This document shows, piece after piece, positions 1-9,000 of a DNA stretch of 64,000 bases. The first letter of the stretch is position 1. Each line of letters begins with the position of its first letter. Source of the DNA: Ciceribacter thiooxidans (GTDB lineage: Bacteria; Pseudomonadota; Alphaproteobacteria; Rhizobiales; Rhizobiaceae); contig NZ_CP059896.1 in assembly GCF_014126615.1 (NCBI RefSeq), positions 878,501 through 942,500 on the forward strand, written 5' to 3'. A program made the translations under genes and the position numbers. The notes beneath the pieces are model-generated. The model was not told the origin of the DNA and did no database searches. It saw only the letters and a program-made list of their open reading frames with translations.

Positions 1-110
1 GCTGGGTCGCTGAGGTGACCGGCGGCTTCACGGTGGCGAGTATCCTCGGCGCCTCGGCGCTTCTTCTCGCGGCGGTAATGGCCGTGCCTGTGTGGAAACG
101 CATCGGTTGA
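1..110 (+). CDS. C-terminal end of a membrane protein (partial)
   Basis: An open frame enters from the left edge and stops with TGA at 108-110. The 35 visible residues form one hydrophobic helix (Gly/Ala/Leu/Val-rich) ending in a short basic tail, WKRIG. This is what the last transmembrane segment of an MFS-type or similar transporter looks like, but too little is present to name a family. The 158 bp between it and bacA holds no recognisable gene. Confidence 0.5.
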   Translation, partial: WVAEVTGGFTVASILGASALLLAAVMAVPVWKRIG

Positions 111-268
111 GGACGCGGCGGGGCGGCCTCCCAAAGGGCTGCGAACAGCAGGTTACAATGCGGTAACAAACCCCCGACAGCATTGCTGGCACCATCGTTC
201 TGCCCTAGTTTCGCGACAATCGAAACGTCCGACGAAGCCGACAGCACCTGCCAGGAAAGTACCCGCCC

Positions 269-1531
269 GTGTTCAAATCATTCTTCCCGAAGCCCAGACT
301 GTTCTTTCTCTCGGCTGCGCTCTGGTCGCTTGCTGCGATCCTCGTGTGGTATGCGGGCGGCAGCGATCTCGGCGCTTTGATCGGGCTTCCGCCGCTCGCC
401 GCAGGCCAGCAGCCGCCGATCGGCGCCTCGCTGTTCTGGTCGACGCCGTTCCTGTGGTTCTATATCTATTATACGGTGGTCGTTGCGGCTTTCAGTGCCG
501 TCTGGTTCATCGTCAGCCCGCATCGCTGGCAGCGCTGGTCGGTGCTCGGCAGCGCGCTCATCATCTTCACGACCTATTTCAGCGTGCAGGTGAGCGTCGC
601 CATCAATGCCTGGTACGGTCCGTTCTATGACATGATCCAGAAGGCCTTGTCGCAGGCCGGTTCAGTCACCGCCGGCGAGCTCTACATGGGCATGCTCGGC
701 TTTGCGGGAATTGCCTTTATCGCGATCACCATCGGCGTGCTGAGCCGGTTTTTCGTCAGCCACTGGATCTTTCGCTGGCGCACCGCGATGAACGAATACT
801 ACATGGCCTATTGGCCGAAACTTCGGGTCATCGAGGGGGCTTCCCAGCGTATCCAGGAAGACACGATGCGCTTCTCGTCGACCGTCGAGCTTCTCGGGGT
901 CAGCCTCGTCAGTTCGGTGATGACGCTGATCGCGTTCCTGCCGGTTCTGTTTACCCTCGGCGCGAACATCACCGAACTGCCGCTGATCGGTAACATCCCT
1001 CATGCGCTCGTATGGGCGGCGATCTTCTGGTCGGTTTTCGGAACCGTTTTTCTCGCGGCCGTCGGCATTAAGCTCCCGGGACTGGAGTTCCGCAACCAGC
1101 GCGTCGAAGCCGCCTACCGCAAGGAGCTGGTTTACGGCGAGGATGATCCGTCGCGTGCCCGGCCGATGACGGTGGCGGAACTTTACGACGAGGTGCGCCG
1201 CAATTATTTCCGCCTGTATTTCCATTACATGTATTTCAACGTCGCCCGCATCTTCTATCTTCAGGCCGACAATCTCTTCAGCCTTATCGTGCTGGTGCCG
1301 TCGATCGTCGCCGGAAAGCTGACGCTCGGATTGATGACGCAGATCAACAATGTCTTCGATCAGGTCAGGGGCTCGTTCCAGTATCTCGTCAATTCGTGGA
1401 CGACGATCGTCGAGCTTCTCTCGATCTACAAGCGCCTTCGCGCCTTCGAGGCGACGATCGACGACGAGCCGCTGCCGGAGATCGATCAGGAGTATATGCG
1501 CGATACCAACCAGCTGCCTGCTTCGCAGTAA
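269..1531 (+). CDS. bacA: SbmA/BacA-family peptide transporter
   Basis: This is a 420-residue inner-membrane protein of the SbmA/BacA family, the same length as Sinorhizobium BacA. The family imports proline-rich and nodule-specific cysteine-rich peptides, bleomycin and other peptide antibiotics by proton drive, and in rhizobia it affects very-long-chain fatty acid modification of lipid A. Several hydrophobic segments are visible, including residues 12-30, about 50-75, about 90-110 and about 140-165, followed by the [13 protein letters not shown] stretch typical of the family. Translation starts at GTG 269, preceded by AGGAAAG at 254-260; no ATG lies nearby in frame. It is monocistronic and ends in a hairpin shared with the convergent deacetylase-like gene. 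Some rhizobia need BacA for bacteroid survival; whether this strain nodulates cannot be seen here. Confidence 0.93.
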   Translation: MFKSFFPKPRLFFLSAALWSLAAILVWYAGGSDLGALIGLPPLAAGQQPPIGASLFWSTPFLWFYIYYTVVVAAFSAVWFIVSPHRWQRWSVLGSALIIFTTYFSVQVSVAINAWYGPFYDMIQKALSQAGSVTAGELYMGMLGFAGIAFIAITIGVLSRFFVSHWIFRWRTAMNEYYMAYWPKLRVIEGASQRIQEDTMRFSSTVELLGVSLVSSVMTLIAFLPVLFTLGANITELPLIGNIPHALVWAAIFWSVFGTVFLAAVGIKLPGLEFRNQRVEAAYRKELVYGEDDPSRARPMTVAELYDEVRRNYFRLYFHYMYFNVARIFYLQADNLFSLIVLVPSIVAGKLTLGLMTQINNVFDQVRGSFQYLVNSWTTIVELLSIYKRLRAFEATIDDEPLPEIDQEYMRDTNQLPASQ

Positions 1532-1540
1532 GCCGACATT

Positions 1541-1563
1541 CGCCCGGCGGAGCCCGCCGGGCG
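1541..1563. terminator. Hairpin between convergent genes
   Basis: A perfect 10-bp stem (1541-1550 with 1554-1563) with a 3-nt loop lies between the stop of bacA and the stop of the facing gene. It lacks a clear T-tract on either side, so it is a probable transcript-end structure rather than a classical intrinsic terminator. Confidence 0.5.
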
Positions 1564-1569
1564 ATGGTC

Positions 1570-2568
1570 CTAATTGGAGGCCGGCGCCGCGCGGCGCTGG
1601 CCCGTTTCGATGACGTGCATCGCCTCCGTGTAGCTCACGCAGGCGACGTCTGAGCGGCCGCAGACGTCGTTCACCAGTCGTTCGAGCGCCCGCCAGTAGG
1701 CGCCGCCGTTCATCTCTACGAAATGGAAGCCGAACTGCAGGGGAATGCGCTTACCGTCATATTGCGCGTCGAAGGCGCTCTTGAAGGCGGCGTAGGCGCG
1801 TTCCTCGTATTCGATCGATTTCGACGGATTGTCGAGGCCGGCCGAATGGCGGACGAAGAGGTTGTAGTCCATGCCGAGGATCTGCCGGTCTCGCGGCCCC
1901 TCGGGGATCAGTGGCAGGGCGAAGCGAATGAGCCCGCCGTCGCTTTCCGGCCACTGCGGCCCATTGGCCACACCACTCGCGTCATAGACGAAGCCCGCGG
2001 CTCGCTCGGCTTCGGTGAGCGCCTTGGTCGCCGAGAGATAGGGGGCGCGAAAGCCGGTGATGCCGTTCTCGACGAAATCCTGCCACTCCTTCGGCTCCCG
2101 GTCGCCGACGCCGTTTGCCTGCCATGCGCCCTTGAGCACGGCGTCGAAGGTCGAAAATTCTTTCAGCCAGTCGGCGCGCGTCCAGTCCTTGCCGTCGAAA
2201 TGGCCGCACGCGTGGCTTGCGATCTCGTGTCCTTCCAGATGCGCCTGCCAGATGTGATCGAGGCGGGCGGCCGCGTCTTCCTTGTTTGGTGCGAAGCCGA
2301 CATTCGAGCGGCCGGGCTTCTGGCCGGGTGCCACATAATCCTTCTTCGCCTCGCGCGGGATGAGGTTGGTGCAGGAGAGGAAATAGGTGAAGCGGGCGTC
2401 GACCTTCTTCGCCATCGTCCGGCTTTTCTCCCAGAGCTCGTTGCTGCCCGCCCCGTCGAAGGAGATCACCAGGATCTGCGGACGCCTGACCGAGAGCGGC
2501 TGCTCCACGGCTGCAGCCTCGGTAACGGGCAGGAGGAGGGCGGTCGAGAGAAGAAGCGAGCGGTACAT
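1570..2568 (-). CDS. Secreted polysaccharide deacetylase-like protein
   Basis: This 332-residue protein has an N-terminal signal peptide (about residues 1-20, ending AAA). The NodB/polysaccharide deacetylase fold is suggested by an early strand ending SFDGAG (residues 36-41) and by HEIASH followed by another His (114-123), which matches the family's metal-binding H-x4-H motif. The usual first motif TFDDG is altered to FDGAG, so one of the two aspartates is missing; the enzyme may use a variant active site or have a different substrate. The protein probably acts in the periplasm or outside on a glycan. It is divergent from the NnrU gene. The family call is fairly sure; the substrate is unknown. 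Confidence 0.75.
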   Translation of the reverse strand: MYRSLLLSTALLLPVTEAAAVEQPLSVRRPQILVISFDGAGSNELWEKSRTMAKKVDARFTYFLSCTNLIPREAKKDYVAPGQKPGRSNVGFAPNKEDAAARLDHIWQAHLEGHEIASHACGHFDGKDWTRADWLKEFSTFDAVLKGAWQANGVGDREPKEWQDFVENGITGFRAPYLSATKALTEAERAAGFVYDASGVANGPQWPESDGGLIRFALPLIPEGPRDRQILGMDYNLFVRHSAGLDNPSKSIEYEERAYAAFKSAFDAQYDGKRIPLQFGFHFVEMNGGAYWRALERLVNDVCGRSDVACVSYTEAMHVIETGQRRAAPASN

Positions 2569-2786
2569 GACGATCCTGACGATGGGGCGGCTTGCGACAT
2601 TCGAGCCGCCGGGCGCCTTGTCTCATTTTCGGGCGATGCCGGACGAAAGGCGTCGCGCACCTTTCCCGTAGCCCGCGCGGGGAGTGGATTTCCTGTCACC
2701 AAATTGGGGCGAAGCTTTGAACGTGCTGGCAATTTCGTCCCTTGCGCTCTATTCCATTGGTAACAATCAAAACGGGGTTCGGAACG

Positions 2787-3365
2787 ATGGCTTTGTTGGT
2801 CCTTGGGATCGTGTTGTTTCTCGGTATACATCTGACGCGGATCGTGGCGCCCGGCTTCCGCGACGCGATGATCGCAAAGCTTGGCGAGCAGCGCTGGAAA
2901 GGGCTCTACGCGCTGGCGAGCCTCGCGGCGCTCGTGGTGCTCGTCTATGGTTACGCGAACGCGCCGATCATCGACCTCTACTATCCGCCCGTCTGGACGG
3001 CGCATCTGACGCTGACCCTGATGCTGCTCGCGATGATCGTGCTCGTGGCAAGCCTGATTCCTGCGGGACACATCGCGGCCAAGACCAAGCACCCCATGGT
3101 GCTCTCGGTGAAGATCTGGGCGTTCGCCCACCTTTTGGCGAATGGCGACCTGCGTTCCGTCCTGCTCTTCAGCTCCTTCCTTGCATGGGGCGTCGTTGTC
3201 CGGATTTCATTGAAGCGGCGGGAAAGGGCGGGCGAGCTGAAGCCGCGGCCCTTCGTCTCCGCGCGCTACGACTTGCTGGCGATCGTGATCGGCGCGATCG
3301 TCTGGGGCCTCTTCATCGCCAGACTGCATGCCTTGCTGATCGGCGTTCCGCCGATCGTCATGTAG
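2787..3365 (+). CDS. NnrU-family membrane protein
   Basis: This 192-residue protein consists of about five or six hydrophobic helices with the NnrU-family pattern: a start MALLVLGIVLFLGIH, an HP-[ML]-x-L-SVK-xWAFAHLLANGD motif in the middle, and a C-terminal helix pair. NnrU proteins were named from the nitric oxide reductase region of Rhodobacter and are related to isoprenoid-processing membrane proteins, but their biochemical role is not settled. ATG 2787 is chosen because the membrane helix begins there; an upstream in-frame start at 2742 would add 15 polar residues. No denitrification genes lie nearby, so a role in NO metabolism cannot be inferred from context. Confidence 0.82.
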   Translation: MALLVLGIVLFLGIHLTRIVAPGFRDAMIAKLGEQRWKGLYALASLAALVVLVYGYANAPIIDLYYPPVWTAHLTLTLMLLAMIVLVASLIPAGHIAAKTKHPMVLSVKIWAFAHLLANGDLRSVLLFSSFLAWGVVVRISLKRRERAGELKPRPFVSARYDLLAIVIGAIVWGLFIARLHALLIGVPPIVM

Positions 3366-3472
3366 GCTTTGCAAAGGATTCGCGGCATTCCCACTTACAA
3401 GGCCCGAAAAATCGGGTAGAAGGCCGCTCACGAACACAACGGCATGAAATGGCCGGCAGGCCGGAGACATCG

Positions 3473-4144
3473 ATGGTTGATAACAACGACAGCTTCATCC
3501 GCGAAGTGAACGAAGAGCTTCGCTCGGATCAGGTCAAGCAGGTCTGGCGCCGCTTCGGGACATACATCATCGGCGCGGCCGTCCTGATCGTGGTCGGCAC
3601 GGCCGGGTACCGCGGCTACGAATACTGGCAGGACCGTCGGTCTTCCGCTGCCGGCGACCAGTTCCTCGCCGCCCTGACGCTCGCCAGCGAGGGCAAGCGT
3701 GACGAGGCGCTCGCCGCCCTCACTGCTCTCGAGAAGGACGGCCACGGCTCCTACAGCGTGCTTGCGCGCATGCGTGCGGCGACCGTGCAGGCCGAGAAGG
3801 GCGAGACACAGGCGGCAATCGACGCCTTCACCGCGATCGGCAAGGATACCTCCGTTCCGCAGGTGATCCGTGACGTCGCGCGTCTTCGCGCTGCCTGGCT
3901 GTTGGTCGATACCGGCACCTACGAGCAGGTTTCCGCAGAAGTCGAGGTGCTCGCAGCACCCCGCGAGGCGTTGCGCCACTCGGCTCGCGAAGCGCTGGGA
4001 CTTGCCGCGTACAAGGCAGGCGACATGGTGAAGGCCCGCGAGTGGTTCGAGCAGATCACCGAAGACAACGAAACGCCGGGGAATGTCTCCAGCCGGGCGC
4101 AGATGATGCTCGACAACATCATCGCTTCCGGCAAGGCGCCGTAA
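3473..4144 (+). CDS. YfgM-like tetratricopeptide membrane protein
   Basis: This 223-residue protein has a short cytoplasmic N-terminus, one transmembrane helix at about residues 28-46 ([15 protein letters not shown]) and a TPR-like helical region with the YfgM/ancillary SecYEG pattern ([14 protein letters not shown], then paired helices). In enterobacteria YfgM works with PpiD at the Sec translocon, and its gene sits in the same cluster as bamB and der. The order is the same here, with der following after 34 bp, which supports the assignment and a shared transcript. ATG 3473 follows GGAGAC. The start is better than the long upstream extension of the same frame, which runs over the NnrU gene. 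Confidence 0.82.
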   Translation: MVDNNDSFIREVNEELRSDQVKQVWRRFGTYIIGAAVLIVVGTAGYRGYEYWQDRRSSAAGDQFLAALTLASEGKRDEALAALTALEKDGHGSYSVLARMRAATVQAEKGETQAAIDAFTAIGKDTSVPQVIRDVARLRAAWLLVDTGTYEQVSAEVEVLAAPREALRHSAREALGLAAYKAGDMVKAREWFEQITEDNETPGNVSSRAQMMLDNIIASGKAP

Positions 4145-4178
4145 GCAGCACACCGGCGGCAGCCAGAAAGCAAGATCC

Positions 4179-5606
4179 ATGAGTTTTACCGTCGCCATCG
4201 TCGGTCGTCCGAATGTCGGCAAGTCCACGCTCTTCAACCGTCTGGTCGGGAAGAAGCTGGCGCTCGTCGACGACACGCCGGGTGTCACGCGCGACCGGCG
4301 TCCGGGCGCGGCAAAGCTCATCGACCTGCGTTTCACCATCATCGATACCGCCGGCCTCGAGGAATCCGGTCCCGAGACGCTGCAGGGCCGCATGTGGGCG
4401 CAGACGCGCGCCGCGATCGACGAGGCGGACGTCTCGCTTTTCGTCGTCGATGCCAAGGCCGGGCTGACGCCGGCCGACCAGACGCTCGCCGAAATGCTGC
4501 GCAGGAGCGGCAAGCCGGTGGTGCTCGTCGCCAACAAGTCGGAAGCGCGCGGCTCCGACGGCGGCTTTTATGACGCCTTCACGCTGGGGCTCGGCGAGCC
4601 GTGCCCGATCTCTGCCGAACACGGCCAGGGCATGCTCGACCTGCGCGATGCGATCGTCGCTGCGATCGGCGAGGAGCGCGCCTTCCCGGAAGCGGACGAG
4701 GTGGCCGTCACCGATGTCGACGTGCGTGATGAGCCCGTTGGGGAAGGCGACGACGAGGATGTCGAGCCGGAATACGACGAGACGAAGCCGCTCCGGATCG
4801 CCGTCATCGGTCGTCCGAACGCCGGCAAGTCAACGCTCATCAATCGTTTTCTCGGCGAGGACCGCCTGCTGACCGGCCCCGAGGCCGGCATCACCCGCGA
4901 CAGCATCTCCGTCGAATGGCAGTGGCGCGGCCGCACCATCAAGATGTATGACACCGCCGGCATGCGCAAGAAGGCGAGGGTGCAGGAGAAGCTCGAAAAG
5001 CTTTCCGTCGCCGACAGCCTGCGCTCGATCCGCTTCGCAGAGCTGGTCATCATCGTCTTCGACGCGACGATCCCCTTCGAGAAGCAGGACCTGCATCTCG
5101 TCGATCTCGTCGCCCGCGAAGGCCGTGCCCCGGTGCTCGCCTTCAACAAGTGGGACCTGATCGAAGACCCGCAGGCATTCCTTGCGGATCTTCGAGAAAA
5201 GACCGAACGGCTGCTGCCGCAGGTGCGCGGCATTCGCGCGGTCCCGATCTCCGGGCAGACCGGCTACGGTCTCGACCGGCTGATGCAGTCGGTGGTCGAG
5301 ACCGATCGCGTCTGGAACAGCCGCATCTCGACGGCCAAACTGAACCGCTGGCTGGAAAGCCAGCAGGTGCAGCATCCGCCGCCGGCCGTCTCCGGTCGCC
5401 GCGTGAAGCTCAAATACATGACGCAGGTGAAAGCTCGTCCGCCGGCCTTCATGATCTCGTGCACCCGTCCGGAAGCGCTGCCTGAGTCCTATCTGCGCTA
5501 TCTCACGAACGGGCTCCGCAACGATTTCCAGATGCCGGGCGTGCCGATCCGCATCCATCTGCGGGCGTCGGAAAACCCCTTCGAAGGCAAGAAGAAAAAG
5601 CGGTAG
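4179..5606 (+). CDS. der: Ribosome-assembly GTPase Der
   Basis: This 475-residue protein has two tandem GTPase domains, diagnostic of Der (EngA). The first P-loop, GRPNVGKST, is at residues 9-17 with DTAGLEE as its G3 region; the second, GRPNAGKST, begins near residue 211 with DTAGMRKKA. An acidic linker (about 180-202, rich in Asp and Glu) separates them, and the C-terminus has the KH-like domain ([18 protein letters not shown]) and a lysine-rich tail, KKKKR. Der is essential for 50S subunit maturation. It lies 34 bp after the YfgM-like gene and is probably co-transcribed with it. Confidence 0.97.
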   Translation: MSFTVAIVGRPNVGKSTLFNRLVGKKLALVDDTPGVTRDRRPGAAKLIDLRFTIIDTAGLEESGPETLQGRMWAQTRAAIDEADVSLFVVDAKAGLTPADQTLAEMLRRSGKPVVLVANKSEARGSDGGFYDAFTLGLGEPCPISAEHGQGMLDLRDAIVAAIGEERAFPEADEVAVTDVDVRDEPVGEGDDEDVEPEYDETKPLRIAVIGRPNAGKSTLINRFLGEDRLLTGPEAGITRDSISVEWQWRGRTIKMYDTAGMRKKARVQEKLEKLSVADSLRSIRFAELVIIVFDATIPFEKQDLHLVDLVAREGRAPVLAFNKWDLIEDPQAFLADLREKTERLLPQVRGIRAVPISGQTGYGLDRLMQSVVETDRVWNSRISTAKLNRWLESQQVQHPPPAVSGRRVKLKYMTQVKARPPAFMISCTRPEALPESYLRYLTNGLRNDFQMPGVPIRIHLRASENPFEGKKKKR

Positions 5607-5609
5607 GGC

Positions 5610-6656
5610 TCAACCGGTGACCGCCGCGCGGTGCCGCGGCGGCCGCACCTTGGCAGCCTCGACGTTGTCGAGGAACTGACGCGTTGCCCGCTCCCACGAA
5701 AAGGTTTCGGCAAGGGCTCGCGCGTCATCGCGGGAGCAGGCAAGCGCCGCCTCGCAGGCGAGGTGCAGATCGTCGTTCAGAATGCCTGCCTTGCCGTCTC
5801 CCGGAATGATGTCCACCGGCCCGGTGACGGGGAAGGCGGCAACCGGCACCCCGGAGGCGAGGGCTTCCAGGATGGTGTTGCCGAAGGTGTCGGTGCGCGA
5901 GGGAAAGACGAAGACGTCGGCCTCAGCATAGGACGCTGCGAGTTCTTCGCCAAACCTGGCGCCGGTGAAGGTGACGTCCGGATAGCGTTTCTGAAGGTTT
6001 TCCCGCTCGGGACCATCACCGACGACCACCTTCGAGCCCAGCAGATCGAGGTCGAGAAAGGTCGGCAGGTTCTTTTCCACCGCGACGCGTCCGACGGTCA
6101 TGAAGATCGGTCGCGGCAGGCCGAACGGTCGTTCGGTGCGGGGTCTCGGATGAAAGATATCTAGGTCGATGCCGCGGCTCCAGAGCCGGAGATTGTCGAG
6201 CCCGTGTCCCTCAAGCTCCTGTCTCAGGCTCTCCGTCGCCACCATGCAGACGCCGCCGCCGTTATGGAACCAGCGGACATAGGCATAGAGCCAGGACATC
6301 GGCACCGGGATGCGAGCTGCGACATATTCCGGGAAGCGCGTGTGGTAGGTGGTCGAGAAGCCCATGCTGTGCTGCAGGCACCAGTGGCGCGCCATCAGCC
6401 CGAGCGGTCCTTCTGTGGCGATGTGGACGTAATCCGGCGCATAGCTCTCGATGGCGCGGGCGACACGACCGTAGCGAGCCATCGACAGCCTGATTTCCGG
6501 ATATGTTGGCATCGGGATGCTCGGATAGGCGTCCGGCGTGATCATTGCGACTTCCACGCCCATGCGCGCGAGTTCGCGATTGGTGTTCTCGATGGAGCGG
6601 ACGACGCCGTTGACCTGCGGCCGCCATGCGTCGGTGACGATGACAATTCTGGGCAT
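5610..6656 (-). CDS. GT4-family glycosyltransferase
   Basis: This 348-residue cytoplasmic GT-B enzyme has an N-terminal domain opening IVIVTDAWRPQVNGVV and a C-terminal nucleotide-sugar domain with SRTDTFGNTILEALASG (about residues 253-269), the GT4 E-x7-E region. It resembles the MgtA-like sugar transferases that glycosylate diacylglycerol. An Agrobacterium enzyme making glucuronosyl/glucosyl diacylglycerol is, as I recall, of this type, so a glycolipid product is plausible but inferred. The stop codon lies only 3 bp beyond that of der in the opposite orientation. The start at 6656 (ATG) precedes the obvious first strand. The acceptor is unproven. Confidence 0.85.
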   Translation of the reverse strand: MPRIVIVTDAWRPQVNGVVRSIENTNRELARMGVEVAMITPDAYPSIPMPTYPEIRLSMARYGRVARAIESYAPDYVHIATEGPLGLMARHWCLQHSMGFSTTYHTRFPEYVAARIPVPMSWLYAYVRWFHNGGGVCMVATESLRQELEGHGLDNLRLWSRGIDLDIFHPRPRTERPFGLPRPIFMTVGRVAVEKNLPTFLDLDLLGSKVVVGDGPERENLQKRYPDVTFTGARFGEELAASYAEADVFVFPSRTDTFGNTILEALASGVPVAAFPVTGPVDIIPGDGKAGILNDDLHLACEAALACSRDDARALAETFSWERATRQFLDNVEAAKVRPPRHRAAVTG

Positions 6657-6855
6657 GCCTGGGCGAATATCTCCTCGGCACTGAAAGGCGGGAACCTTCC
6701 GCTTCCTTCAGGCTTTATGTGGCCGCAGTGTTACAGGTTGATGTCACCCGCATGTTCAGAACCCCGTGATGCACCGGCCTCCGCCTCTGGCCTCGCCGCC
6801 GCCTTCGCCTATACTGTGCAAAAGAATTCCGACCGGCCGAACCGCAGGAGCCTCC

Positions 6856-8520
6856 ATGCCCTCTCCCGAACGCAAGAGCGGTGCCCGAACCAGCCGACCG
6901 GACTGGTGGCGGGGCGCCACGATCTATCAGGTCTATCCGCGATCCTTCCAGGATACGAACGGCGACGGCATCGGCGATCTCAAGGGCGTGACGCAGCGGC
7001 TCGGCTACATCGCCTCGCTCGGGGTGGATGCCATCTGGTTGTCGCCCTTCTTCACGTCGCCGATGGCCGACATGGGCTACGACGTTGCCGACTACTGCGA
7101 TGTCGACCCGATGTTCGGGACGCTTGGCGATTTCGACGAACTGATGAAGGAGGCGCACCGTCTCGGCCTCAAGGTCATCATCGACCAGGTCCTCTCGCAC
7201 ACCTCCGACCGGCATCCCTGGTTCGAGGAAAGCCGTGCCCACCGCAACAATCCGAAGGCGGACTGGTATGTCTGGGCCGATCCGAAGCCGGACGGCACGG
7301 CGCCCAACAACTGGCTCTCGGTGTTCGGCGGACCTGCCTGGGAGTGGGACGGCGTTCGCAAGCAGTACTACATGCACAATTTCCTTGCGAGCCAGCCGGA
7401 CCTGAACTTCCACAATCCGGAAGTTCAGGCGGCACTCCTCAAGGTGGTCGAGTTCTGGCTCAAACGCGGGGTGGACGGCTTCCGCCTCGACACGGTCAAC
7501 TACTTCTTCCACGATCGGGAGCTCAGGGACAATCCGGCGATGGTGAAGGACGATGACGCGCCCGGTCTCGACGCGCCCGACGTCAACCCCTACGGCATGC
7601 AGAACCACCTCCACGACAAGACCCAGCCGGAGAACCTCGTCTTCCTCGAACGGCTCAGGGCCTTGATCGATCGCTATCCGGGGCGTACGACCGTCGGCGA
7701 GGTGGGGGATGGCGCCCGCTCGCTGAAGACCGTCGCCGCCTATACGGGTGGCGGCGACAAGCTGCACATGTGCTATACCTTCGACCTTCTTTCGCCGGAC
7801 TTCACCGCAAACCACATCCGCGCCTGTGTCGGCGCGGCGGCGGAGATGATCTCCGACGGATGGATTTGCTGGGCCTTTTCCAATCACGACGTCACCCGCC
7901 ACGCCAGCCGGTTCGCGCAAGCGGCCGACGAGCGCGAGGCTGTGGCAAGGCTCTCGATCAGCATTCTCGCGGCGCTGCGCGGCTCCATCTGCCTCTATCA
8001 GGGCGAGGAACTGGGACTGCCGGAGGCAGAGCTTTCCTTCGATGACCTGCGCGACCCATACGGCATCCGCTTCTGGCCGGCCTACAAGGGGCGCGACGGG
8101 TGCCGCACGCCGATGGTGTGGACGTCTGGCGGCAACCATGCGGGCTTTTCGTCGGGACGGAAGACCTGGCTGCCGGTACCCCGCGAGCACAAGGCGCTGT
8201 CGGTGGAACTGCAGGAGGGCGACGAGGGGTCGCTTCTCAACCACTATCGCCGGACGATCGCCTTCCGCAAGGCACATCCGGCGGTCATCGAAGGCGGGCT
8301 GACGTTTCTCGACTTGGAAGAAGACGTGCTCGCCCTCGTTCGCGACAAGGGCAAGGAGCGGCTTCTCTTCGTTTTCAACATGCGCCGTGGACCGCAGGAG
8401 GTGCCGCTGCCGGCCCACCTCACCGTCAAGGAGGTGCTGGCGCTACCCGGCTGCTCCGGATGCATCGATAAGGGGCACCTGCGGCTCGGCGCCCTCGACG
8501 GCTGCTGCATGAGGGTATGA
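6856..8520 (+). CDS. GH13 alpha-glucosidase
   Basis: This 554-residue enzyme of the GH13 oligo-1,6-/alpha-glucosidase type releases glucose from short alpha-glucosides. It begins with DWWRGATIYQVYPRSF, has the calcium-loop-like DTNGDGIGDL, the nucleophile Asp in GFRLDTVN, the acid Glu in TVGEVGD and the transition-state Asp in FSNHDVTRH. The length matches rhizobial AglA (about 550). ATG 6856 follows GCAGGAG at 6844-6850 and is preferred to 6766, which would add 30 low-complexity residues. No signal peptide is visible, so it is cytoplasmic. The next gene overlaps its end. There is no sugar ABC transporter nearby, unlike the agl operon of S. meliloti, so this is probably a separate paralogue. 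Confidence 0.92.
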   Translation: MPSPERKSGARTSRPDWWRGATIYQVYPRSFQDTNGDGIGDLKGVTQRLGYIASLGVDAIWLSPFFTSPMADMGYDVADYCDVDPMFGTLGDFDELMKEAHRLGLKVIIDQVLSHTSDRHPWFEESRAHRNNPKADWYVWADPKPDGTAPNNWLSVFGGPAWEWDGVRKQYYMHNFLASQPDLNFHNPEVQAALLKVVEFWLKRGVDGFRLDTVNYFFHDRELRDNPAMVKDDDAPGLDAPDVNPYGMQNHLHDKTQPENLVFLERLRALIDRYPGRTTVGEVGDGARSLKTVAAYTGGGDKLHMCYTFDLLSPDFTANHIRACVGAAAEMISDGWICWAFSNHDVTRHASRFAQAADEREAVARLSISILAALRGSICLYQGEELGLPEAELSFDDLRDPYGIRFWPAYKGRDGCRTPMVWTSGGNHAGFSSGRKTWLPVPREHKALSVELQEGDEGSLLNHYRRTIAFRKAHPAVIEGGLTFLDLEEDVLALVRDKGKERLLFVFNMRRGPQEVPLPAHLTVKEVLALPGCSGCIDKGHLRLGALDGCCMRV

Positions 8521-8522
8521 GC

Positions 8523-8963
8523 ATGGAGATCCGCCGGGCGAGCCTTGACGATCTGGATGTATGGGGAAGCCTGCGCCTGCAGCTCTGGCCGGATACCCCC
8601 GCGGTCGCGCATTCCGGCGAGCAGATTGCCATGCTGGAGGCCCCGGACCGCTTCGCCGTCTTCCTGTGCGAGGACGGTGGCCGTGTCTGCGGCTTCGCCG
8701 AGGCGAGCCTTCGGCAGGACCATGTCAACGGCTGCGAAACCGCGCCGGTCGCCTTTCTCGAAGGCATCTTCGTCGCATCCGAGTCCCGCCGTCGTGGTGT
8801 TGCCGGCCGGCTCGTCGCTGCCGTCGAGGACTGGGCGCGCGAGATCGGCATGCGGGAACTCGGCTCCGACGCCGATCTCGCCAATGTGGTTTCACATGCG
8901 ATGCACAGTCATCTCGGTTTCGAGGAGACGGAGAGGGTCGTCTATTTCCGCAAGGAGCTGTGA
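8523..8963 (+). CDS. AAC(6')-I-like aminoglycoside N-acetyltransferase
   Basis: This 146-residue GNAT protein resembles chromosomal AAC(6')-I enzymes throughout: LRLQLWPD near the N-terminus, VNGCETAPVAFLEGIFV in the middle, the acetyl-CoA loop RRRGVAGRL, SDADLANVVSHAMHSHLGF, and FEETERVVYFRK at the end. This subgroup transfers acetate to the 6'-amine of aminoglycosides such as kanamycin and tobramycin; in the chromosome the native substrate may be different. An earlier ATG at 8517 overlaps the alpha-glucosidase stop (ATGA), but GAGGG at 8510-8514 is better spaced for 8523. The gene is translationally coupled to the alpha-glucosidase. Family assignment is firm; resistance in the host is inference. 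Confidence 0.85.
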   Translation: MEIRRASLDDLDVWGSLRLQLWPDTPAVAHSGEQIAMLEAPDRFAVFLCEDGGRVCGFAEASLRQDHVNGCETAPVAFLEGIFVASESRRRGVAGRLVAAVEDWAREIGMRELGSDADLANVVSHAMHSHLGFEETERVVYFRKEL

Positions 8964-9000
8964 CCGGTTCCGCTTTCCGCCTCCCGTCATCGATCGCTGC

